Positions 1 through 5,958 of a DNA stretch of 12,899 bases are shown in pieces. Made by a program: the position numbers and the translations under genes. Position 1 is the stretch's first letter, and the number at the start of each line of letters is the position of its first letter. The notes under the pieces were generated by a model. That model did not search any database and was not told the DNA's origin. It was given only the letters and a program-made list of their open reading frames with translations. Source of the DNA: Spirochaetia bacterium (GTDB taxonomy: Bacteria > Spirochaetota > Spirochaetia > DTKZ01); the NCBI GenBank assembly GCA_031270615.1, contig JAISXE010000398.1, positions 1 to 12,899 on the forward strand. Reading direction: 5' to 3'.

Positions 1-947
1 ACCTTCTGGGCGGCGGCCCTCCACTCTGCCAGGTCCGGCGTATATACCTTTAGGCCCTTTTGCACCATTTCCTGCATCATTTTATCCACATCGTTCAGCG
101 TAAGCTGCGAAGCGTATTCGCCGGCGGCAAAACTTTCCGCGATCAAAAGCTGCCCCATATCCTGCGGCAGGCCGGAAAACCATTTGTCGCTTACGCACAG
201 GCCCAGCATTAACTGATAATGGTTGGTAAGAATATAGTACGGGGCGATTTCGTAGAGTTTCATGCCGTACACGGTAATGATCTGCTGGTCGGCGCCGTCT
301 ACAACTTTCGACTGGATGCCCGAATACACCTCGCTCTGCGGCAACGCGGTCGGCAGACAGCCGAAGGCTTTGAGCGTCGCGACCCATTCGGGCGTGGCAC
401 CGGTACGGATTTTCAGATTCTTGATATCCTTCATGGATTTGACTTCTTTTGTGGTGACAAAATGCCGTCCGCCTTCAAACCAGTTAAAGGACAAAACGCG
501 GTAGCCCTGCTGCAGCAGCTTATCGGTCATTGCCTTGAACAAATCGCTCTGCACGATGGCATTGCCTTCTTCGTAGGTCTCAAAAAGATACGGGGCGTTC
601 AGGATGCCGATTTCCGGCAAAAAGTTGGAGAACCTGCCGGCATCCGTCATAAAGCCGATATTCGACCCGGACAGTGCCTGGGCCACCATTTCCTGGGTGT
701 CTCCCAGCATTCCGCTTGGAAAAACCTGCGCCTTGAAACGGCCGCCTGATTTTTCGGCTAGTTTTTTTGATAGTTCCATAAGGCCGCGGGTAACCGGAGC
801 GGTTTCGTTCTGGGAATGGGAGAGCTTTAACTCAACCGTGGGTGCCTCTTCCTTGGCCGCCGCCGGGGATGAAGGGTTCCCGCTCCCGCACGCCGCAAGT
901 AAAAGCACAAGCGCCGCAACAATAGTGCGCACAATTCTTTTTTTCAT
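1..947 (-). CDS. dctP: TRAP transporter substrate-binding lipoprotein, DctP family (3' end cut by window edge)
   Basis: Periplasmic binding lipoprotein of a tripartite ATP-independent (TRAP) uptake system, which delivers a carboxylate-type ligand to a DctQM membrane pair. The first 315 residues are visible and the C-terminus lies beyond position 1; family members are usually about 330-340 aa, so little is missing. The N-terminus MKKRIVRTIVAALVLLLAAC is a lipoprotein signal with lipobox LAAC and lipidated Cys20. The DctP fold follows: PSGMLGDTQEMV (about 77-88), then KIRTG with Arg181, the usual carboxylate-clamp arginine of the family, then the signature EVYSGIQSKVVDGAD (206-220). The start is fixed by AAGGAG at 954-959, six bases before the ATG. 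It is separated from the isomerase genes by 596 bp and probably begins its own operon; dctQ and dctM are expected past the left edge. The ligand cannot be told from the sequence; a sugar acid is possible given the neighbours. Confidence 0.92.
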   Translation of the reverse strand, partial: MKKRIVRTIVAALVLLLAACGSGNPSSPAAAKEEAPTVELKLSHSQNETAPVTRGLMELSKKLAEKSGGRFKAQVFPSGMLGDTQEMVAQALSGSNIGFMTDAGRFSNFLPEIGILNAPYLFETYEEGNAIVQSDLFKAMTDKLLQQGYRVLSFNWFEGGRHFVTTKEVKSMKDIKNLKIRTGATPEWVATLKAFGCLPTALPQSEVYSGIQSKVVDGADQQIITVYGMKLYEIAPYYILTNHYQLMLGLCVSDKWFSGLPQDMGQLLIAESFAAGEYASQLTLNDVDKMMQEMVQKGLKVYTPDLAEWRAAAQK

Positions 948-1062
948 GATATTCTCCTTTTCGTAAAGATTATTTGAGGATACCATAACGGCAAACGGTT
1001 TTTTTGCAGAAAAAACTTATATTTTTGCATTTATTGAGGCATGTTACGCACGGAGAAAATTT

Positions 1063-1080
1063 ACCACGGACGACACGGAC
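1063..1080 (+). repeat. ACCACGGACGACACGGAC repeat, copy 1
   Basis: This 18-mer recurs in inverted orientation at 11859-11876 with one mismatch (17 of 18). Flanking bases are also alike (AAA-T-ACC on one side, AA on the other). Short CCACGGA/ACACGGA strings of this kind are scattered through intergenic DNA of many bacteria. Both copies here are outside genes. Confidence 0.6.
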
Positions 1081-1195
1081 AAAAGATGGGGAATCCCGAT
1101 CAAAAAGTCTGTGTTTTTCCATATTGTCGGCCTGTCACCTTTATATACGACAGAACCGTTTTTGGCCTCTCGCCCTGTTGCCGGGTGGGCAAAGA

Positions 1196-1213
1196 CACGC
1201 CCTGATGGGCGTG
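1196..1213 (-). terminator. Weak candidate terminator hairpin for the isomerase operon
   Basis: CACGCCC and GGGCGTG pair as a perfect 7-bp stem around a 4-base loop. On the minus strand it is followed by UCUUUG, a poor U-tract; on the plus strand by CGUUUGUUU. It lies about 330 bp past the isomerase stop codon. It could stop transcription in either direction, or be just a hairpin. Confidence 0.25.
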
Positions 1214-1285
1214 CGTTTGTTTCGGCGTGTGTGGTCGGCGTTTTTCTGTATTCTTCCGCGTAAGGTGAGTTATTGATACTTGAAA

Positions 1286-1472
1286 CTGTTCCAAAACCCA
1301 GGGGATGTCCTCCTTGCGGTGATCCGGGGGCGTTACGGGGGTGGCAAACCCCCGTAGAGGGGGCTGGTCACTCGCTTCGCTCGTTGCTCGCCCATGCGTC
1401 CTGGGTAGCGGAAGACCGCAGGGCTGGAGCGTGGGGGAGGCTTCCCCCTCCTTAAACAGGGTTTTGGAACAG
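1286..1472. mobile_element. MITE-like 187-bp element with 14-bp terminal inverted repeats
   Basis: CTGTTCCAAAACCC (1286-1299) and its exact reverse complement GGGTTTTGGAACAG (1459-1472) enclose 159 bp. Internally there is a perfect 9-bp stem with 5-base loop (TACGGGGGT 1334-1342 with ACCCCCGTA 1348-1356) and a 6-bp stem (GGGGGA 1433-1438 with TCCCCC 1443-1448). The element carries no transposase and no plausible gene. No target-site duplication is obvious in the bases just outside the arms, so its mobility is inferred only from the end structure. An intergenic RNA-type repeat is an alternative. Confidence 0.5.
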
Positions 1473-1543
1473 GCACTGTTGGCAGTGTTTATCGGGGCGT
1501 TCATGAAGGGCTTGTCCTTAAAACCCATGGTACGCGCGTATGG

Positions 1544-2497
1544 TTATGGCAGGCCCGTATGCCGCGAAAGGGGCACGGGGTATACCGCGCCGCCCCTGAC
1601 GGTGCATCCCAGGCTGCGGAAAAGCTCTTCGGTCCGCCTGCCGTATTCCACGAAATTCTCAAACCGCTGCTGCGGGCTGGAGCGTATCGAAGGGTCATGG
1701 AAAACCGATGCCATGTGGGGCTCTATGGTAAAGCCGCCGGAATAGCCGGAGGCCAGGGCATCGGCCAGTATTTTTTTTAGCTCGCAATCGCCCTCGCCGG
1801 GAAAGAAATAGCTTTCCCCGCCGGTCTGCGGGTCGCGCCGGCCGTCCTTGATGTGTATGTGGACCACATGGGCTTTGAGGTGTTCCCACGCTTCAAGGCT
1901 GTTTTGGTTGGGATAGGGCCAGGGTTTGCGGAAGTCCGGGGTCAGGCCGGGGTTGCCCGTGTCGTAGACCAGCTTCAGGCCGGGAACCGCGTCCAGCATT
2001 TTGAGGGTGTGCTCCCAGCTCATGCCGCCGTAGTTGAAGCAGTTTTCATGCACCGGGGTGATGCCCGCTTCAAGAAAGGGCGCGCAGATCCGCCGCAGCC
2101 GCTCGAAACGCTCCGCCTCCTTCTGATCCGGCAGGGGGCGCTTTTTTTCGTCACAGAGGACGGCGAAACTCATGATTCTGAGGAGGGGCGCCTTGAGCCG
2201 CTTCATCCGCGAAAGCGCGCGCCGGGCCGTGGCCATGAGGCCGGAAAAATCGCAGTCCACGCTGACACCCCAGTTCGCGATGGTGGAGCCGAAGCAGTTG
2301 ATCCGTATGCCCGCTTTTTCAAGGGCGGCGCAGGCCTGGTCAAAGGCCCTGTCGTCCATGTCGTGGATATTAACGCCGTCCATGCTCCGCGCCTCCAGAT
2401 GTGTCCAGCCAAGCGCCTTGAGCGCGCGGATCTGTCCCGCCGGATCGTCGGCTGCCTCGTCGGCAAAGCCGGATAAATACAATCCTTCGTTTTTCAT
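1544..2497 (-). CDS. Sugar phosphate isomerase/epimerase family TIM-barrel protein (317 aa)
   Basis: A cytoplasmic TIM-barrel enzyme of the xylose-isomerase-like/AP-endonuclease-2 superfamily (COG1082 type), whose members isomerise or epimerise sugars at a divalent metal. The expected metal-binding carboxylates and histidine sit at the ends of successive strands: Glu151 in TPVHENCF, Asp179 in LVYDTGN, His213/His215 in VVHIHIKDG and Glu259 in FTIEPHM. Glu35 in THLEAR ends the second strand. The N-terminus (LYLSGFADEAADDPAGQIRA) is typical of the family. The start is supported by an AAGGGGGAAAG ribosome site directly upstream. It begins 15 bp after the stop codon of the other isomerase gene, so the two are almost certainly co-transcribed. 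The last 25 residues or so, after the helix ending ELFRSLG, look like a non-conserved tail. The substrate is not identifiable. Confidence 0.9.
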   Translation of the reverse strand: MKNEGLYLSGFADEAADDPAGQIRALKALGWTHLEARSMDGVNIHDMDDRAFDQACAALEKAGIRINCFGSTIANWGVSVDCDFSGLMATARRALSRMKRLKAPLLRIMSFAVLCDEKKRPLPDQKEAERFERLRRICAPFLEAGITPVHENCFNYGGMSWEHTLKMLDAVPGLKLVYDTGNPGLTPDFRKPWPYPNQNSLEAWEHLKAHVVHIHIKDGRRDPQTGGESYFFPGEGDCELKKILADALASGYSGGFTIEPHMASVFHDPSIRSSPQQRFENFVEYGRRTEELFRSLGCTVRGGAVYPVPLSRHTGLP

Positions 2498-2512
2498 CTT
2501 TCCCCCTTTTCG

Positions 2513-3331
2513 TTATGCGCAAGCGCTTTTCCGCATGAAGGCAAGTGCCCTGCCGATGGACTGGGCGGGGTCTTCCGGCTGGTTGAAAATCTCCATGCTT
2601 ATCCAGCCCGCATAGCCGATGTCCCCAAGCGCCCTGAAAGCGGGGACATAATCGGAAGCCCCCGATCCGGGAACGCCGCCGTCCATCTCGTTGATGTGGA
2701 CGTGCCCGATGATGTCCCTGTGGCACCGGATAAGGCTTTCCCAGCTTTCGGTTTCGTCCCCCACGTTGTGAAAATCGAACATGCCGGAAATCCCCGGCGA
2801 GGCGGCGGCGGCGATAAGTTCCTGCGACTCCGCAAGGGTATTTACCACGTCGCACTGATTGTGATCAAGGGCCTCAAGGAGGATCCGCGAATTGCGGGAA
2901 AGCGCGTGGCCGCCCAGTTCCGCGAGGTTTTCTTTCAGGATGTTTTTGGCGTCCCCGCGGCTCTGGCCGGGAAGGCGGGTCCGCTGTTTCGGCGAACCGA
3001 GGATAAGGCTGCCGCCGCCCAGTTCCCCCGCGGCGTCAAGGAGCCTCAGCAGGTGATCCCGCGCGGCCTCTCTGGCCGGGGCTTCCGCGCTGACCAGGGA
3101 AAGGGGCCGGGGAGACACCATAAGCCAGTGAAAGCCCGCGAAGGCAAGGCCGTTTTCGTCCAGGACCTTCCGCATGGCCTTCGTGCCCGCGCTGATCTCC
3201 CCCGGTGAAAAGCCGCCGAAAAAAGTGAAGGGGGCAAACTCGATGCCCCCGTAACCCGCTTCTTTTACGATTCTTCCGGCGGCGAAGGGGTCAAGGCTGC
3301 CGAAAAGTTCGTTGCATACCGCGAATTTCAT
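2513..3331 (-). CDS. Sugar isomerase/epimerase TIM-barrel protein (272 aa), hydroxypyruvate isomerase/ketose 3-epimerase-like
   Basis: A second TIM-barrel enzyme of the same superfamily as its downstream neighbour but clearly divergent from it, so this is not a recent tandem duplication. The metal ligands are Glu153 (ILLEALDHN), Asp186 (GMFDFHNV), His210/His212 (GHVHINEMDG) and Glu247 (WISMEIF). This spacing closely matches D-tagatose 3-epimerase, where E152, D185, H211 and E246 bind the metal. The length is normal for the family. Starting at MKFAVCNELF places the first beta strand right at the N-terminus, as usual. It begins 46 bp after the pbpC stop and ends 15 bp before the next gene. Having two such enzymes together suggests a short route for an unusual sugar or sugar acid, perhaps imported by the TRAP system to the left; this is inference. 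Confidence 0.9.
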   Translation of the reverse strand: MKFAVCNELFGSLDPFAAGRIVKEAGYGGIEFAPFTFFGGFSPGEISAGTKAMRKVLDENGLAFAGFHWLMVSPRPLSLVSAEAPAREAARDHLLRLLDAAGELGGGSLILGSPKQRTRLPGQSRGDAKNILKENLAELGGHALSRNSRILLEALDHNQCDVVNTLAESQELIAAAASPGISGMFDFHNVGDETESWESLIRCHRDIIGHVHINEMDGGVPGSGASDYVPAFRALGDIGYAGWISMEIFNQPEDPAQSIGRALAFMRKSACA

Positions 3332-3346
3332 GCTGCTTGTTTTTTT

Positions 3347-3351
3347 CCTCC
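3347..3351 (-). promoter_or_regulatory. Distant GGAGG ribosome binding site of the 272-aa isomerase
   Basis: A perfect GGAGG lies in an A-rich leader, but 15 bases before the ATG at 3331, longer than the usual 5-9. No better in-frame start is nearer, and the protein would lose its first strand if started later. Initiation may be inefficient or coupled to pbpC, whose stop codon is 46 bp upstream. Confidence 0.4.
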
Positions 3352-3377
3352 TTTTTTTTGCTTTCAGGCTGCATGGG

Positions 3378-5885
3378 CTAATCCTCCGCCAGCACGGTAA
3401 AGCGCCTGCGCAGCGTGTTCCCCTGCGCGTCCACCAGGGTCAGGAAATGGGGGCCGGGCGCGGGGCGGGTTTCGATTTCGTGGTAGACGCTGGTGCTGCC
3501 GAGGTAGGACTCGTCCAGGTGCCAATGGATAAGGGCCTCGGGATCCCGGTGGGCCGCCGTAAGCACGAGGCTTCCCGGGGCGCCGTCGATTTCTATGGGA
3601 ACATAGACAAAGGAAGCCTCCTCCGGGGTAAAAAGGGCTATGGGCGGGGAAGACCCGATAGAACCCGCTGAGGGCGGAAGGGCTTTGTAATCCAGGTTCC
3701 ATTTGCGGTAAAACCACTCCTGGGCGGGAGGCAGGACAAACCAGCCCCGCGTCACGGTTTTTTCTTTTTCGCCGCCGGAAAGGACAAGCCGCCGGTTCTG
3801 TTTTTCGTTCAGGGTGACCTGCACGCAGAAGGGGCAGGCGGCGTGGTGGGGGGCTTCGGCGGGAATGTCGGAATATTTGACGGAGGCGCAGTACGGCCCA
3901 GGCGGGAAGCCCGACAGGGCGCATACCGGCGCGGCCCGCAGCGCGCTGTAGGGTTTGGGGAACCACTCGGAGGGTTCCAGGAAGGAAAAAACCTCGAACA
4001 GGAGCGGCGCGGCCGTGTTGCTTCCCCGAAGCTCCGCGCGGCCTTCGCCGGAGGCGTTTCCCACCCACACGGCAAGGGTCCAGCGGCTGGTGACGCCGAC
4101 TGCCCAGGCGTCCCGGTAGCCGAAACTGGTGCCGGTTTTCCAGGCTATTTTCCGCGAGCTTGCGAAACTCTGCCAGGCCGCCTCCTCGCCGGGCCGCGCG
4201 ACGTGGGTAAGGGCGTCCAGGGTAAGCCAGGCCGCGCCGGCCGAGACGGGCCGCGCCTCTTCCGCCGTGCCGCGCGGGCCGGAACCGGCCAAACGGGCCG
4301 CCTGGGCCTGGGCTGGTCGCAAATTTTGAGGTGGGAAAATTCGACCCCCCCCAGCGTCCGGGGGGGAAGGCCCGCCTTCCCGCGCGGGGAAATACCTCGG
4401 CGGGAAAAAACTGTTTCCCCCTTTGGGGAAATCCAGCGCGCTGCGGGCAAGCCCCGCGTAAAGCCCGGCAATGTCCCACAGCGTGACCTCCGCGCCGCCG
4501 AGGATAAGGGGCAGGCCGTAGTCCTCGCCGGAGCGGAACAGGGTGGAAAGCCCAAGCAAGCGCAAAAGCCGCGCGAAACGGCCGACGCCGAAATTCCGCA
4601 GGGCGCGCACCGCAGGCACGTTGAGGGACCTCGCCAGGGCCTGGTCCGCGGGAATGGCGCCGGTATAGCTTTGCGTGTTGTTTTCCGGGCTGTAGCTGCC
4701 AACGCGCGTGGGGATGTCGCTGACAAGGCCCTGGGGCATAAGCTGGCCGGAGTCGAGCATGGCGGCGTGGAGGAAGGGCTTGAGCAGGCTGCCGGAGCTG
4801 CGGGGCGAGGTGATGATGTCCACATCGGCCGCCTCGGCGCTGGCGGCGTTTCCCACATAGGCGAGGACCTCGCCGCTCTGCGTGTCAAGGAGGAGGCAGG
4901 CGGCGTTCATGATGCCGGCCTCGGCAAAAACGCGGGAGCGCCTGCCCAGGACCACCGAGACGCGCGCCTGCAGTCCCGCCTCAAGCGTCACGTCATGGCG
5001 CGAAAGGCTTCCGGCCCTGCCGGAGGCGGCCTCCTCAAGGATGATTCTGTCAAGAAGGTGGGGGGCCAGCATGGGGAGGGGCCGCGGCTCGCCGGGAAGG
5101 GGCTCCACCCGCGCCAGGGCCAGGGTTTCATCGTCAAAGTACCCGCGCCGGGCCAGGCGGGCAAGAAGGGCGTCCCGCTTTTCCCTCAGGGTGTCGCGGC
5201 CCCGGCCCGGATGGACAAGGGCGGGGCTGTTGGGCAGCACCGCGAGGGTCGCGGCCTGGGCCCAGGAAAGGTCCCGGGCCGGGTGGCCGTACCACCTCCA
5301 GGCCGCGGCCTCCAGGCCCACGACGTTTGCCCCAAAGGGCGCGTTTGCCGCGTACAGGGCAAGCACCTCCTCCTTCGAGCGGCCCATCTCCAGCCGTATG
5401 GCCAGCACCGCTTCCACGGCCTTTTCAAAAAAGGTCCTCTGCCTCCTGTCCCGCATCAGGCGGACGGTTTGCATGGTGATGGTCGAGCCGCCGGAGACTA
5501 TCCTGCGCGAGCGCAGGTTTTGCAGGGCGGCGCGGCAGACGGCAAGGGGGTCGACGCCGATGTGGCTTTGGAAGCGCCGGTCCTCGTACTCGGTTATGGC
5601 CGCGGCGAATTTCGGGTTTACGGCATCCCCAGGGGCGAAACGCCACTGCCCGTCCCTGGCCACCCGCGCGCCGAGAAGAACGCCGTTCCTGTCGTACAGG
5701 ACGGGGGAGTAGGGCGCATCGAAAAGCGCGCCGGGCAGGCAGAACGCGAAGGCAAGCGCAAGCGCCGCCCCCGCGAAAAAGGGGATGTGGAAAATGCCTG
5801 GGGGCGCTATCCTCAATTTTCGCCCCGCGCTAGGAATTGGGGCGGAAAGCCCGGTTTTTGGCGCGGAAGCGCCAAAAAGGCGCAC
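3378..5885 (-). CDS. pbpC: Penicillin-binding protein 1C (bifunctional glycosyltransferase/transpeptidase)
   Basis: An inner-membrane class A PBP that polymerises and cross-links peptidoglycan. Order: membrane anchor (about 31-50), GT51 domain with EDRRFQSHIGVD (catalytic Glu101), GGSTITMQT (132-140) and KEEVLALYAAN (Glu173), then the transpeptidase with SLLK (Ser366, Lys369), SLN (420-422) and KTGTS (583-587), and a C-terminal PBP1C beta domain (about 700-835). The GYRDAWAVGV after KTG is typical of PBP1C. It follows the macroglobulin gene, as in the yfhM-pbpC pair. Two oddities: the GTG start at 5885 sits just after an in-frame TAA and inside an interspersed repeat, so residues 1-23 may not be translated; a TTG at 5816 gives a cleaner N-terminus (MRIAPPGIFHIPFF). 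Residues about 487-523 are encoded by a chain of palindromes and look like an in-frame insertion. Both catalytic domains look intact. Confidence 0.95.
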   Translation of the reverse strand: MRLFGASAPKTGLSAPIPSAGRKLRIAPPGIFHIPFFAGAALALAFAFCLPGALFDAPYSPVLYDRNGVLLGARVARDGQWRFAPGDAVNPKFAAAITEYEDRRFQSHIGVDPLAVCRAALQNLRSRRIVSGGSTITMQTVRLMRDRRQRTFFEKAVEAVLAIRLEMGRSKEEVLALYAANAPFGANVVGLEAAAWRWYGHPARDLSWAQAATLAVLPNSPALVHPGRGRDTLREKRDALLARLARRGYFDDETLALARVEPLPGEPRPLPMLAPHLLDRIILEEAASGRAGSLSRHDVTLEAGLQARVSVVLGRRSRVFAEAGIMNAACLLLDTQSGEVLAYVGNAASAEAADVDIITSPRSSGSLLKPFLHAAMLDSGQLMPQGLVSDIPTRVGSYSPENNTQSYTGAIPADQALARSLNVPAVRALRNFGVGRFARLLRLLGLSTLFRSGEDYGLPLILGGAEVTLWDIAGLYAGLARSALDFPKGGNSFFPPRYFPAREGGPSPPDAGGGRIFPPQNLRPAQAQAARLAGSGPRGTAEEARPVSAGAAWLTLDALTHVARPGEEAAWQSFASSRKIAWKTGTSFGYRDAWAVGVTSRWTLAVWVGNASGEGRAELRGSNTAAPLLFEVFSFLEPSEWFPKPYSALRAAPVCALSGFPPGPYCASVKYSDIPAEAPHHAACPFCVQVTLNEKQNRRLVLSGGEKEKTVTRGWFVLPPAQEWFYRKWNLDYKALPPSAGSIGSSPPIALFTPEEASFVYVPIEIDGAPGSLVLTAAHRDPEALIHWHLDESYLGSTSVYHEIETRPAPGPHFLTLVDAQGNTLRRRFTVLAED
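4317..4431. repeat. Palindrome-rich segment inside the pbpC reading frame
   Basis: About 115 bp made of back-to-back inverted repeats: AATTTT/AAAATT (4322-4327, 4336-4341), C8/G7 (4345-4352, 4360-4366), GGAAGGC/GCCTTCC (4365-4371, 4374-4380), CCCGCGCGGG (4379-4388) and TTTCCCC/GGGGAAA (4414-4420, 4425-4431). It encodes a Pro/Gly/Phe-rich peptide between the conserved GLYAGLA helix and the VSAGAAWLTLDAL helix of the transpeptidase, a loop that is variable in the family. The frame stays open. It looks like an intragenic repeat insertion, comparable in kind to the Rickettsia palindromic elements; no second copy is in this window. Confidence 0.55.
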
Positions 5886-5912
5886 ATCTTTTTCTTAATT
5901 TGTTGACAGTGG
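5847..5912 (+). repeat. Interspersed hairpin repeat, copy A (3' part of the Flavo-1-like element)
   Basis: Aligned with copy B (11694-11769), it shares GGAAAGCCCGG/GAAAAGCCCGG, the hairpin TTTTTGGCGC-(GGAA)-GCGCCAAAAA at 5855-5878, GCGCACA, and the end sequence CTTAATTTGTTGACAGTG (one mismatch to the 18-bp end of copy B). The left half is missing or degenerate. It lies between the macroglobulin stop and pbpC and covers the first codons of the longest pbpC frame. Because the U-tract precedes and the A-tract follows the stem on both strands, it is not a standard intrinsic terminator. Confidence 0.7.
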
Positions 5913-5915
5913 CCT

Positions 5916-5933
5916 GCCTGCCGGTCGGCAGGC
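5916..5933. repeat. Perfect 8-bp hairpin after the macroglobulin gene
   Basis: GCCTGCCG (5916-5923) and CGGCAGGC (5926-5933) pair almost without a loop (in practice a 7-bp stem with a 4-base loop). It is 26 bp past the macroglobulin stop codon and abuts repeat copy A. No U-tract follows on the minus strand, so termination is doubtful and read-through into pbpC is likely. Confidence 0.4.
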
Positions 5934-5958
5934 GTCAAAAACGCGCCCGTGTTCTTTT

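Larger units (their letters stand above)
948..1543. other. Intergenic region with repeats, no convincing gene
   Basis: This 596-bp gap lies between the end of the isomerase operon and the start of dctP. It holds an AT-rich leader just upstream of dctP (about 960-1040), an ACCACGGAC-type repeat (1063-1080), a 7-bp hairpin (1196-1213) and a 187-bp element with terminal inverted repeats (1286-1472). Frames open through it on both strands, but they cross the repeat arms, lack good ribosome binding sites and match no family I know. No clear -35/-10 pair for dctP could be picked; the candidates near 960-1020 match the consensus poorly. Confidence 0.6.

Noticed and set aside
1100..1528. A 142-codon minus-strand frame through the MITE-like element
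   Set aside because: It spans both inverted repeats and the hairpins, has no ribosome site, and its Pro/Arg-rich product matches no known family.
5855..5878. Intrinsic terminator after the macroglobulin gene
   Set aside because: The T-run precedes and the A-run follows the stem on either strand, so no U-tract trails the hairpin.
3843..5906. A 687-codon open frame on the plus strand opposite pbpC
   Set aside because: It is the antisense shadow of a gene with intact catalytic motifs; its product is low-complexity Gly/Arg/Ala-rich and fits no family.
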